Source of the DNA: Heterocephalus glaber
Taxonomy: Eukaryota; Chordata; Mammalia; Rodentia; Bathyergidae
Direction: 5' to 3'
DNA length: 64,000 nucleotides
Assembly (NCBI RefSeq): GCF_000247695.1
Contig: NW_004624801.1
Location: forward strand, 4,269,551-4,333,550
Part shown: positions 32,401-44,400 of the stretch, one piece after another
Layout: each line of letters starts with the position of its first letter
Position numbering within the stretch: the stretch's first letter is position 1
Notes under the pieces: generated by a model
The model's database searches: none
What the model was told of the DNA's origin: nothing
Seen by the model: the letters and a program-made list of their open reading frames with translations, nothing else
Position numbers and translations under genes: made by a program

Positions 32401-35400
32401 GCGACCACACCACCCAGCAGACCTAGACCCTGGCTTTCCTGTGGGCTGGCTCGGGGTGCACAGTCACCAGACAGAGGAAGCTGTGTGAGGTCACGGTGTT
32501 AGCGCTGCAGCAGCTGCAGGCCAAAGGACCTCATGGGGGAATGAACAAGGTTTCATGTTTGAACATGTGGGGCTGGATTAGAACAGGCTGAGGTTCAACA
32601 AACTCTTCCCTCCCAACAAGTAAATTCTGGAGGCCTTCCTGAAGGGACTGGGAGCCTGGGAGGAGAAGGTATGCTGCGCCTGAGCCAGCCCGCCCTGCCT
32701 TCTCCAGGACAGCCGAGGTGGCTTCTGGCAGGTGGCAGAGGCCCTGCTACCCTGATGCCCCCTGCAGGTCAAGAGAAGAGGACTTCTATTCTCGTTCCTC
32801 TCTCCCTCCCTCCCTCCCTCTCTCTCTCTCCCTCTCCCTCTCCCCATCTCTCCCTCTTTCTCTCTCCCTCCCTCCCTCCCTCTCTCCCTCTCCCTCTCCC
32901 TCTCCTCATCTCTCCCTCTTTCTCTCTCCCTCCCTCCACATTCCCTTACACATCTCTCCTTGCTCCCTGAAGCCTGTGGCATTCTCTGGAGCCAAGTCCC
33001 ATGGTGGAGGCAGCTCATGCTCCAGGCTCCTGGGAAGCCACCTGGTGGGCCACAAGGCTTTATTGTCACATCAAGGATACATTTAAAGGCCCTGAGGAAG
33101 GAAGTGGGATTTATCACAAGGATCATCTGGGCATTTTGGGGATGGCAGAGGTGAAGCCCCATCCCTTGCCCCCAAAAGTCAGTTATGTTCTTTGCCACCC
33201 ACCCCCAGACACAGAACCGTGGACAGCGCATGAAAGAGGGGGCCCACATCAACCGCTCCCTGCTGGCCCTGGGCAACTGCATCAATGCACTGAGTGACAA
33301 AGGCAGCAACAAGTATGTCAACTATCGGGACAGCAAGCTCACCCGGCTCCTCAAGGTACCGCACAGCTGGGCCCAGATACTGGGCACCAAAGGTCAGGCT
33401 GCCAGATGTATAAATACTATCCCAAGGCACCCAGCTGAATCTGAATTTCAGATAAGGCACAAAATTTATTTTAGTGTAAGTGTGCCCCAGGCAGTATCTG
33501 GGATATGCTCATACTAAAGAAATCCATTCATTGGTTATCTGAAATTTGCATGCAACTGGGTGTCCTAAATTTTGTCCAGCAACTCTAACCTAGGAGTGGG
33601 CAGCGAAGAGGGAGGGAGCTACACCTGAGCCCTCCGAGGGGTGTGAATTTGTGGAACCAAAAGTCATCTAGATGTGAGGTTCAGTGCATAGCCACATGGA
33701 CCCTTTGTCCAGGGCAGCCTTAAGTGGGAGACATCACTGAGTGCCTGCTCCCAACTGGCTCTGGGTTCAGTTCTTCACCCTACTAGTCCTTTAGACTTTT
33801 GTTGTTTTTTTTTTTTGGAGGAGAGGATAATTGATTTATTTAAAAAAAAATTTTTATTAGTACATGTTTGCAGTACATAACGATTACATTCGTTTTAGGG
33901 AATTTACATGTACATAACACATCTCAATTCTTTTATTCCTTCTTCACCTCCACCCCTTTTTACAATTTTTTTCTTTTTTGCCAGCATCAATTTGTTTATT
34001 TTGTAATTCTTTATCAAGTTAATTATCATAAACATAAACTAACAGCTAGACAGACCAAAAAACATAGAAAGCACATAAAACAATTACAATAAATCAAGGT
34101 ACACCTTTAGATAAATTGACCATGCTGGATTACAATAGCTTTTTCCCCTCTTTTTTCCTATTGTCTGTCTTTTATTTTGCACTTTAACTATGTATTGGGC
34201 TTCTCATATAAGAGAAATCATGTGATATGTAAGCTTGTGTGTGTGATTTACTTCACTTAAAATTATGGTCTCAAGGTGTATCCATTTTCCTACAAATGAC
34301 TCAAATTTACTCTTTATGGCAAAGTAGTACTCCATTGTGTGTAAATATCACATTATCTTTATCTATTCATCTGTTGATGGGCATATAGGCTGCTCCCAAG
34401 ATTTTACTATTATAAATTGTGCTGCTATAAATATGGGTATGCATATATCTCTGTAACATGATTACTTTAACTCTTTTAGGACAATATCTAGAAGGGGAAT
34501 AGCTGAGTCAGATGGAATTTTTAGTTTTAGATTTTGGAAACTCCATACTGATTTCCATAGTGGTTGCACCAGTTTACATTCCCACCAATGGTGAAGAGGG
34601 GCTCCTTTTCCCTCACAGCCTCTGCAGCACTTTTTATTGTTTTATTTCTTGAAGATGTCCATTCATTCTGAAGTAAGCTGGAATTTTAATTTGCAGTTGT
34701 TATTTTAATTTGCGTTTCTCAAATGGCCAGTGATGTCAAACATTTTTTCATGTATTTATTGACCTTTTGCACTTCTTCATCTGAGAAGTATCAATTCATT
34801 TCAGATCCTCATTTTTTATCGTGTCTTTAAATTGGGGGACCTATTTTTTTGAGCTCTTTATATATTTTAGATATTAGTCCTTTGTCTGAGGAGTAACTGG
34901 AAAAAAATTTTCCTGTTCTGTAGGTTTCTCTTCACTCTGTGGTGGTTTTCTTTGCTGTGGAGCTTTTTAATTTGATGTGATCCCATTTGTCACTTCTTGG
35001 TACTATTTTTTGTGCAAGTGGGGTACTATTCAAAAAGTCTTTGGCTACATCTATGTCTTTGAGAGTTTTAACTATTTTTTTTCCAGCAGATTAAGTGTTT
35101 ATGTTTTAATATTCAGATCTTTGATCCATTTTGATTTTAGTTTAGTGCATGGTGCAAAATATGGGTCTAGCTTCAACCTTCAGCACATAAGAAGCCAGTT
35201 TTCTCAGCACCATTTGTTAAAGAGGCCATCTTTCCTCCAGCAAAAGGATTTGGCCCCTTTGTCAAAGATAAGGTAGCTAAGTGTGCCCAGAATTATTTCT
35301 ACATCCTCTGTTCTGTTCCATTGATCCACAAATCTGTTTTTTTGCCAATACCATGCTGTTTTTACCACTGTAGCTTTGTAGTATAACTTGAAGTCTGGGA

Positions 35401-38400
35401 TTGTGATGCCCTTGTTGCCCAGGGTTGCTTTTGCCATTCTAGGTCTCTTGTGGTTGCAAATGAATTTTAGGATTGCTTTCTCCAGTTCTGTGAGGAATGC
35501 TATTGTTATTTTTATTGTGATTCTATTAGATATGCATAGCAGTTTTGGAAGTATGGCCACTTTGACTATACTAGTTCTGCCTATCCAGGGACAGAGGATA
35601 TCTTTCCATTTTCTGATGTCCTCTTTGATCTCCTTTTTCAGAGTACTGTAGTTTTCATTGTAGAGGTCTTTCACTTCCTTCATTAGGTTAATTCCTAAAT
35701 ATTTCATTTTTCTTCATGCTGTTATGAATGATACCATTTTCCTAATTTCTTTCTTGGTGAGTTTATTATTGGTATATTGATTTTTGGGTGTTGACTTTGT
35801 GTCCTGCTATGCTACTGAATTTGTTATTAATTCTAGGTGTCTTTTGGCAGAGTTTGGGGGGTCTTCTGTGTAGAGGATCATGCCATCTGCAAATAATAAT
35901 AATTTAACTTCTTCCTTTTCAATCCACATCTCTTTTATTTTTTTCTCTTCCCTAATTGCTCTGACTATTGTTTTGAGAACTATATTGAACAGGAGTGGTG
36001 ACAGTGGACATCCTCATTTTGTTCCTGATTTTAGAGGGGAAGCTTTCAGCTTCTCTCTATTTAATATGATATTAGCCATTGGTTTGTCATAGATGGACTT
36101 TATCAGATTGAGATAATGACCTTCTATACCTATTTTTTTCATTTTTATCATAAATGGATGCTGAATTTTGTCAAATGCTTTTTCTGCACCTGTGGAGATG
36201 ATCATGTGAGTTTTGTCCTTGCTTCTGTTTATGTGATGTATTACATTTATTGATTTGTGTATATTGAATCATTTCTGCAATCCTGGAATGAATACTACTT
36301 GGTCATGTTATATGATCTTTTTTTGTGTGTGTGTGCCAAGGATCGAACTTGGACCCTTGTGCTTGCGAGACAGGTGCCAGAATCACTGAGCTAAATCCCT
36401 GGCCCCGATATATGATCTTTTAGATGAACTGCTGCATTCTGCTTCCTACTATTTTATTGAGGATTTTTTCATCTATGTCCATTAAAGAGTTTGGCCTATA
36501 GTTCTTTTTTTTGGTTGGGTCTTTTTCTGGTTGTGGAATTGGTGTAATGCTTGTTTCTAGAAATGACTTGGCAGTACTGGTTCCCTTTTGATTTCATTAG
36601 AGTTTGAGGAGTATTGGTGTTAGATCTCCAAAGTTCTTATAGAATTCACAGTAAATCTGTCAGGACCTGATTTTTTTTTAATTACTTCTTCAGTTTCATT
36701 GAGTGATAATGTATTATGCAGTATTTTTATATATTCTTGGTTCAGCTTCGGCAATTCATACGTATCTAGGAATCTATCCATTTCTTCCGTATTTTCCATT
36801 TTGTTGGGGTTCAGGTTCTCAAAGGAGTCACCAATCATCTTCTGGATTTCAGCAGAAGCTGCTGTGATTTTGCTTTTTCCATTTCTAATAACATGGATTT
36901 GGGTCTTTTCTTTCCTTATTTTCTTAAGATAGGTTGAAGGTTTTTCTATTTTGTTTATTCTTTCAAAGAACCAACTCTTTGATTCCTTGTACTGTTTGTA
37001 GGTCTCCTTTTTTGGGGGGCGGGGTACCGGGGATTGAACTCGGGTCCTTGCACTTGTGCAGCAGGTGGCAAAACCACCGAGCTAAATCACCAGTCTCCTC
37101 CTTGTACTGTTTGTTTAGTCTCAATTTCACTAATTTCTGCTCTGATCTTTATAATCTCCTTCCTTGTACTAGCTTTGGGTTTGGATTGTTCTTGGTTTTA
37201 GGGCCTTGAGGTGCACATTATGTTCTTTATTTGAGCTTGCTCTGTTTTTCTAGTGTGGAAATTCACTGCTATAAACTTCCCTCTCGGGATTGCTTTCACT
37301 GTGTCCTAAATGTCTGGAATGTCATACTGGCATTATCATTTGATTATAAACACTGTCTAATTTCTTCCTTAATTTTATCTGTGACCTATGAATTCTTCAC
37401 GAGGGCATTGTATAATTTGCATGCTTTTGCATAGTTTCTGTGGTTTCTTTTGCCATTGATTTCATAGTTTCATTGTATGATCTGATAACATGCATGGACT
37501 AATTTTGATATATTGGCATTTTCTAAGCATGTGTTATGGGCTAATATGTGGTCTATTTTGGAGAAAGTCCCATGTTCTGCAGAAAAGAAATGTGTATTCT
37601 GTTGTCGGGGTGGAACACTGTGTAGATATCCAGAGTAAGTCCCCATCATATGAACAAATTCCATTCTGGGAGAATGTTCATAAGATGTATTCATTCTCAA
37701 GCCCGACAAAGGGAGTCTTATTAAACACCTTGACACATATATACAATCTAAAGCATAAAAAAATCAAACACACACACAAATACTATAAATAAGCTATTTT
37801 TACTTTTACAGTGTCCTTAAAGTGTTGTTACAGGGCTGGGGATGTAGCTCAGCTGGGCAGCACCTGACTGGCAAGCATGAGGCCCTGAGTTCGAGTCCCA
37901 AAAAAGAAAAAAGAAAAAAAAAGTGGTGTTATAGCACAGTACAACAAATGTAAATAGTGTATTGCTTTGTGCTTCCTAGCAGACCCCTCCACTGCTTGTG
38001 CTCTTGCTTCTGGACACCTTGGGCTCTGACTGAGCACTGCATAGCTGTACACTATTGCATTGTACAATAAGCACACAGCAGCACAACTGTGACAATGTCC
38101 GGCAGACACACGAGCTCCTTTCCTGATTTGTTCATATCTATGAATGCTCATAATGTGAGGTCCATTTGTATCTGTGAAAGTTTGCAACTCAAATGTTCAC
38201 AAGTCAGGGACTTACCGTATTAAATCCATTTGTTTGAAGGTTTGGTTCAACTCTGATATTTCTTTGTTGATTTTTTCGCCTAATTGATCTGTGCATTTCT
38301 GACACTGAGGCGTTGAGGTCCTCACTACAATTGTACTGGTGTTTATCTGATTTTTACTGTCCATTACTGTTTGTCTTATGAAGTTGGGTGCACCAGTGTG

Positions 38401-41400
38401 TTCATAACTGTTATCCTTTCCTGTTGAATTGTTCCCTTAACCAAAATGTAATGACCCTCTTTGTTTCTTCTGATCCATTTTGGCTTGAAATCCACTTTGT
38501 CTGAAATTAGGATAGCTACTCCTGCTTTTTTCTGGGTTCCCATTGCATGGGATCTTGTTTTCCATCCTTTGATTTTTAATATGTGAATTTCTTTTTTAAT
38601 TAAATGTGTTTCTTGCATGCTGAATATCATTGGATTTTGTTTCTTGATTCAGTCTGCCAATCTTTGTCTTTTTTTGTTTTGTTTTTGGTAGCAGGGATCA
38701 AACTCAGGACCTTGCTCTTGTGAGGCAGGTGGCAGCACCACTGAGCCAAATCCCTGGCCTTATCTTTGTCTTTTGATTGCAGAATTGAGACCTTGTACAT
38801 TAAGTTATTACTGAAAAGTATTGACTTACTCCTGCCATTGCATTATTTTTCTGTTGGTGATTTCCTTGTTTTTTGGGCCCCCCCCTTTTGCTTAGCTGCT
38901 CATACTGCCAGGTATATTCATTCTTTTTTTTTTTTTCCTACTGACATTGTTGGCTTCACTGTTTCTTTCTAGCATATCCTTGAGACTTTTTCTGTAACCC
39001 TGTTTGGGTGGTCATGAATTTCTTGAGGTGCTCCTTGTTATGGAAATACCTTATTTCTATGTCAATTTTAAAGGAAAGTTTTGCAAGGTATATAAGCCAG
39101 GGTAGGAAGTTATTATTTTCTAGGACTTGAAACACTTCACTCCAAGCCCTCCTGGCCTTTAAGGTTTGTGTTGAAAAGTCTGCTGTAATTCTAATGGGTT
39201 TACTTTTTTATATGATTAGGTGCCTTAGATTTTTGTCCCTGTGATGGACTTTTAGTACCTTGAGTATAATGTGGTATGGAGAGGTTCTCTTTTGGTCATG
39301 GCTATTTGGGATTCTATATGCATCATTTATCTGTACGTTTATTTCTTTCCCTATACTTGGGAAGTTTTCTGCATTATTTCTGTGAACAGGTTTTCTATGC
39401 CATTTGTGTTGTCTTCTGATTTTTCACTTGTTCTAATTACTCTGAGGTTAGTCTTCTTTGCATCATCTAGTAGCTGTTGGGTCCACTTTTCACATTCTCC
39501 TTTTGCTTTTAAGGTGTCTTTGAGCAGTTGGTCTTTGAAGGCATCATTATCTTCTAGTTCTGAAATCCTGCCCTCACACTGGTCTCTTCTGCTGCCCATA
39601 CTTTCAATATAATTTTTAATCTCCTGGATTCCTGATTGAAACCTTTTCATGGGCTCCAATTTTTTGCTAAAAAATTCATGTTTTGTATAGTTTTGTTTAG
39701 CTCAGTTAGCTTTTTATTAGTGTTTTCTGAAAGTCCTGGATCATTTTGATTACTACTTTAATTATCTGTTTAGTTATATCTTCGGTGATCTTGTTGAGTA
39801 CCTCTTTGATTTATTTTCTAACCTCCTCTGTTATCTTTTTGAGTAATTTGGGTGTATGATTTATGCTGTCCCCCCCACCCCCGATCATCCCTGGATTGGC
39901 TTTGGAGGAGTTGGGAGTTTTGGGAAGCATTGTTTTGCCTTATCTTTTCATGTTTCTATTGGGTTTGTTGATTTGTATGCTTTTTTGTGTGTGCTAAGGT
40001 CTGTGGATGCTTATAGGGTAAAGACTTTGTTGCTCATATAGAGATCTCTTTAGTCACTTTTCAGTGATGTACTTTAGTTAAATATAGTCCTTTGTCTCAG
40101 CTCCAAGATATAACCACCTTAGTTATTTTGGAAGGGGAGGATGCGGTGTCATTGGCCCAACACTGAGTTCTCTGGGAATGTACTCTTGTATTGTTTATGT
40201 CACAAAGGGAATCTGAGTGTTAGCTTACAGAGAAAACTCATTAATAGCAACAATTATGCAACCCTGGAAATAGCAAGCAAATCAGCTACAATAGTGTTGC
40301 CCAAGACAAATGGGGTATTAACATACCATAAGAACCAATTATACACCACCCTTAACCCTAGTAAAGAAATCCACAATTATGATGTGAACATTAAAATAAT
40401 CCAGGCATTATCTTTCAGCTACTATGTACTAAATGTGATAGTTATATCTCAGCTAGTGGTAGAAAAGAATTCAACAGTAATTTTATAGTTAACTATCTAA
40501 AGATTAATAAAGCTTTATGATTATACTATTAAAGACATTGGGGGCCGGGGATTTAGCTCATTGGTTTCGCTGCCTGCTGCGCAAGTGCAAGGACCCGAGT
40601 TCGATCCCCGGTACCAAAAAAAAAAAGTCATTGGGGGTTGGGAACTGGGAAATATAAGAGAAAAAATTTGAAACTTTAAACTATACAATATGAGAAGGAA
40701 GAGAGGGAAGTGGTACAAAGGATCCTATTGGAGAGTAGAAGGATGTTTATAGAATTAGGCAAAGATTAAAGAAAAAACTGATAAGAAATAGAAGATAAAA
40801 GAAAGATGAAAGAAGAAATTATATGAGGCATAAAAATAAAAGAAAAAATTAAAGGGAGAAAAATTAAAAGGGAGAAGAGGACAAAATAAAGCAAAAAAGA
40901 TAAGAAGCAAGGAAAAAGGAGAAAGGGAAATTCCCCAAAACTCAATAAACTGGTGGAGAAGAAAGGAGGAAAGGAAAGGAGAAAAAATTCATATACAAAA
41001 AAAATTCTCCGTGATTTGAAATATGTGGCTTTCTTCTGAGGTCTACCATTTGAGGGTAGTGTCCAATTCAAGGCATGTCCCTGGTCACACTGGTACATAG
41101 AGAAGGCAGTCAGATCCCAGATCTGTGCTGGATGCAGGCTCCAGCAGACAGTAGGATTAGGGTGAGGGTCCCAATTCCATGACTTTCAAATCCAGAGTAA
41201 CTCAGGCTTGAGCCTGGCCTCTGGCCATGGAGGGAAGCCCTGTGTCCTTTACCTCAGACCCCTCAAGGGGTTTCTTTCCAGCCTGCTCCCCAACCATGGC
41301 TGGTCTCTCACCCAGTCATTGTGGAAATGTAACACTGGGAGCCCTGAAGTGAAGCTGTCTGCACCGCTCTATGGCCTGGGTTAAAACAATCAACCCTTCC

Positions 41401-44400
41401 CTGGAATGACCTCCAACCAAGCCCTTCCCCAGGGCTATGGCAGCTGCTTGGACTAGAGTCATTCACCAGCTGTTGCAGGTCAAAGGATTCGTGTGGGAGC
41501 CAAATCCCACACCCTTATTGCAGCTCACAGCACCCAGTGGTCTGTCCCACCATCAAGTTTCTCCCTGAAGCCCTCTGGAGTCCCTGGCTTTCACTTTGTC
41601 TCTGCAGATTTCATCTCCCTTTCCTGGAAGCCATGATCTAGGAGCTAGGGAGAAAATGTAGATTGCCCCTTCCCTTCTCTGCATTGTCTCTTCAATTTCT
41701 CTGTAGGTTTTAATTTGCTTGTCAGATCCTTCCAGGTTTCCAGGGATCTACTTCTCTTTTTTCTTCCCCAAGTTATTATGTTTTAGTGTCTGGATTCCGG
41801 ATCTCAGAAAGGCTGAGTTGTTGCTGCTTACCACTTTGCCATTTTCTCTCAGTCCTTTGGTCTTGTCAGTGACTCTATGAGTTACGGGAGTTCCATTTGC
41901 AGATGAGGAGTTTGTGCAAAAAGTTTAAGGAATTTTTCTGAGAGCTCATGCTAATCAGTGCTAGAAACAGGGTCCCAACTGAGGTCTCCATGGTCGAATG
42001 TCATAGCAGCAGCCAACTTACGTGATCCCTGAATCAGCCTGCCCTGGTGGCAGCCAGAGAAGTGCAGGTAGGGAGAAAATGGTGGTCATATTCCAAAGTG
42101 AGGGAGCTGAGGATGAGAGATGAAGTAGTTAGTGGTTCTCCTAGCTGGCTGAGGTTTCCTTCCTCCCATGCTGTTTGCACTGTGGAGCGTAGGTGTGTGT
42201 ATGAAAAGGAGGGGTACAGGGAAAGAGAGAACACATATATACCAGGACGGGGTCAGGAACAGCCTGGCAGGAGGCTGTCTTAGCTGACTACATTCCTTGT
42301 CTCCTTCTGCCCAGGACTCACTGGGAGGAAATAGCCACACTGTGATGATTGCCCACATCAGCCCAGCAAGCACAGCCTTTGAGGAGTCCCGAAACACCCT
42401 GACCTATGCCGGCCGGGCCAAGAACATTAAGACAAGGGTGAGGCCACCTGGAATGTCCATCTGGGCACACTTTCCTGGGTCCGGATTCGAGCTCCTGGAC
42501 TGATTCCTTCCACCCACCACCCCATTCTCTCTAGACCCAGCCACCACTGCACTAGCCCCAATCAAACATCCCCTCCAAGCCCTTTCCCTGTACCTCCAGC
42601 CCCTGCATGTCTACCCTAAAGCTCTCATTTGCCTCTCATTCTGGGCTACCCCCACTCCAGCCCAGCCCCTCCATCTCCCCTTCCTCTTCAGAGATCCATT
42701 TAGATCTCTACATTTTCAAAGCACCTCCTCATAGTAATCATAATATTAGGGGGCCTCGGGGGTGGATCTTCCAGTGCTGAACCAACACTGCCATCTCTAT
42801 AATAAAACCACTTTCTACATACTGAAAACCACTGCATCCTGCCAGATCTGACTTCTAATAGTTTGTTTTGTTAAACAAATTTCTATCTATGTTCATACTT
42901 TTTTCTTCTATTATCTTTATCCAGTTTTAGGATTAGCACAATGTTGATTTCCTAAAATGAGGGGAGAAGTGTCCCTTCTTTTTTCTGCTTTAAATGTGTG
43001 ATATAATTTATCAGTTAAAATGTATATGAGCCTGCTGTTGTCATATAGGGAGGTTTTCAAGCTAGGAATATACTTTCTTTAATAGGTGCTATTCAAATTT
43101 TATATTTCCTCCAGTTAGTTTCATTAATTTGTCTTCCAAGTTACTTCTTAGAAGTTGTCAAATTAATTTCAAAAAAGATTTTTTAATATGCTTTCGATAT
43201 TCTTTTAAATTCTGTAAAATCTGTGGTAATGTCTCCTAGATCTTGATATTGTAATTTTAAAAATGTATAATTGATATTGTGTAATAGGAAGAAAAGGTCT
43301 AAAATAGTAGGGGAAGTGGGAGGGGTAGGGGAAAGGAAAGAAGGGGAAAGAAAAACTATGAGAAAAGGAAAAAAATGGAAACAAAGTCTTTGCAAATAGG
43401 GAAGGGTGGAGGGGGTGAAGGGAGGGCAGGGGAAGGGGAAAAAAATAAGAACCAAGATACCCATGTAAAGGTACAAGAGCCCAATGATGAATGTAACTGT
43501 ATTTTTTTTTTTTTTTTTTTTGGTACCGGGGATCGAACTCGGGTCCTTGCTCTTGCGCAGCAGGCGGCAAAACCACTGAACTAAATCTCCGGCCCTGTAA
43601 CTGTATTTTATACCTAAAATGTACCAATAAATTTAATGGGAAAAAAAATAATAGGTGGCCTTTGTTGAGCCCCTACTCTGAGCTCTTTGATGTAGTATCA
43701 CATCTGATTTCAAAACCAGGCAAGTGTTACTGCTTCCCTATGATACAGTTTAGACAGTGAGGCTTAAGGATTTAAGTGATTTCCCAGCTGGTCAGTGATG
43801 GCTTAGAGACCAGAAGTGGGTCTGTCTGGTTCCCAAGTTCATGTTCCTACTTCTCTGGTGAACATGGTGGGACCCTGACATCTAGTATGAAGTCTCTTTT
43901 GGACTGAGTGCTTGAAGTTGAATTCTGACCCTCCAGGAAGTTCATGGGGTAGAGGAGACATAACGTTGACTAGTTTGTTGGTAGCTGAAACAGTTGCTAG
44001 GTAGATGATGCCCTTGGGGGTGGGGGTGGGGGAGACTGAGTAGTATTGTGATGTATGAGGAAAATATTCTAGAAGGTGGGAAGTGGTAAAGTTCTAAAGC
44101 TGAGAGGGAGTTAGTGGTTTTGAGCAGGGAGGAGCGTTTCTTGAGTACAGAGCAGATTATTTGTTCCAGAGCAGTAAAACTCAGAGAATGGTGAGCCTTC
44201 AACACCAGTTAAGGAAGTAGGGCATTCCATCTAGGCAGGAGGGAGCCACTGAAAGTGGATGAGCAGAAGCAGAACTTTAGGACTATAGATCTAGTAGAGA
44301 CATGTTAGATGTGACCGGAAGAGGTAGAGCTGGAGGCAGTGAGGGCTTACTGTCATCAGAAGGACTGGGGAGGCAGAAGGGAAGGAGAAAGGAAGGCCCC

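Larger units (their letters stand above)
33801..41850 (-). mobile_element. Full-length, inactive L1 (LINE-1) in KIF19 intron 8
   Basis: Read on the minus strand: a 5' region at about 41850-40050; ORF1 remnants (39659-39351, coiled-coil and RNA-binding part); the ORF2 endonuclease start (38630-38376, with QETHL); the reverse-transcriptase core (36838-36014, including EKAFDKIQ); and the ORF2 C terminus (35707-35204). A 3' end with poly-A (plus-strand T-run from about 33802) follows. Direct repeats agtccttt[a/g]g[a/t]ctt flank it at 33785-33800 and 41851-41866 (13 of 16 identical), the mark of target-primed insertion. Frames are broken by many stops and by nested insertions, so it cannot encode active proteins. 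Net length without insertions is about 7 kb. Confidence 0.85.

Noticed and set aside
32578..33321. 247-codon minus-strand open frame
   Set aside because: It is made of the CT-rich tract (Arg/Glu/Gly low complexity) and the shadow of KIF19 exon 8.
35204..39659. Reverse-transcriptase and endonuclease-like open frames as a possible active gene
   Set aside because: They are separate fragments of one dead L1 with stops and nested insertions.
40542..40626. Possible tRNA gene
   Set aside because: A and B boxes are present, but the unit has an A-tail, flanking duplications and no cloverleaf end; it is an ID-type SINE.
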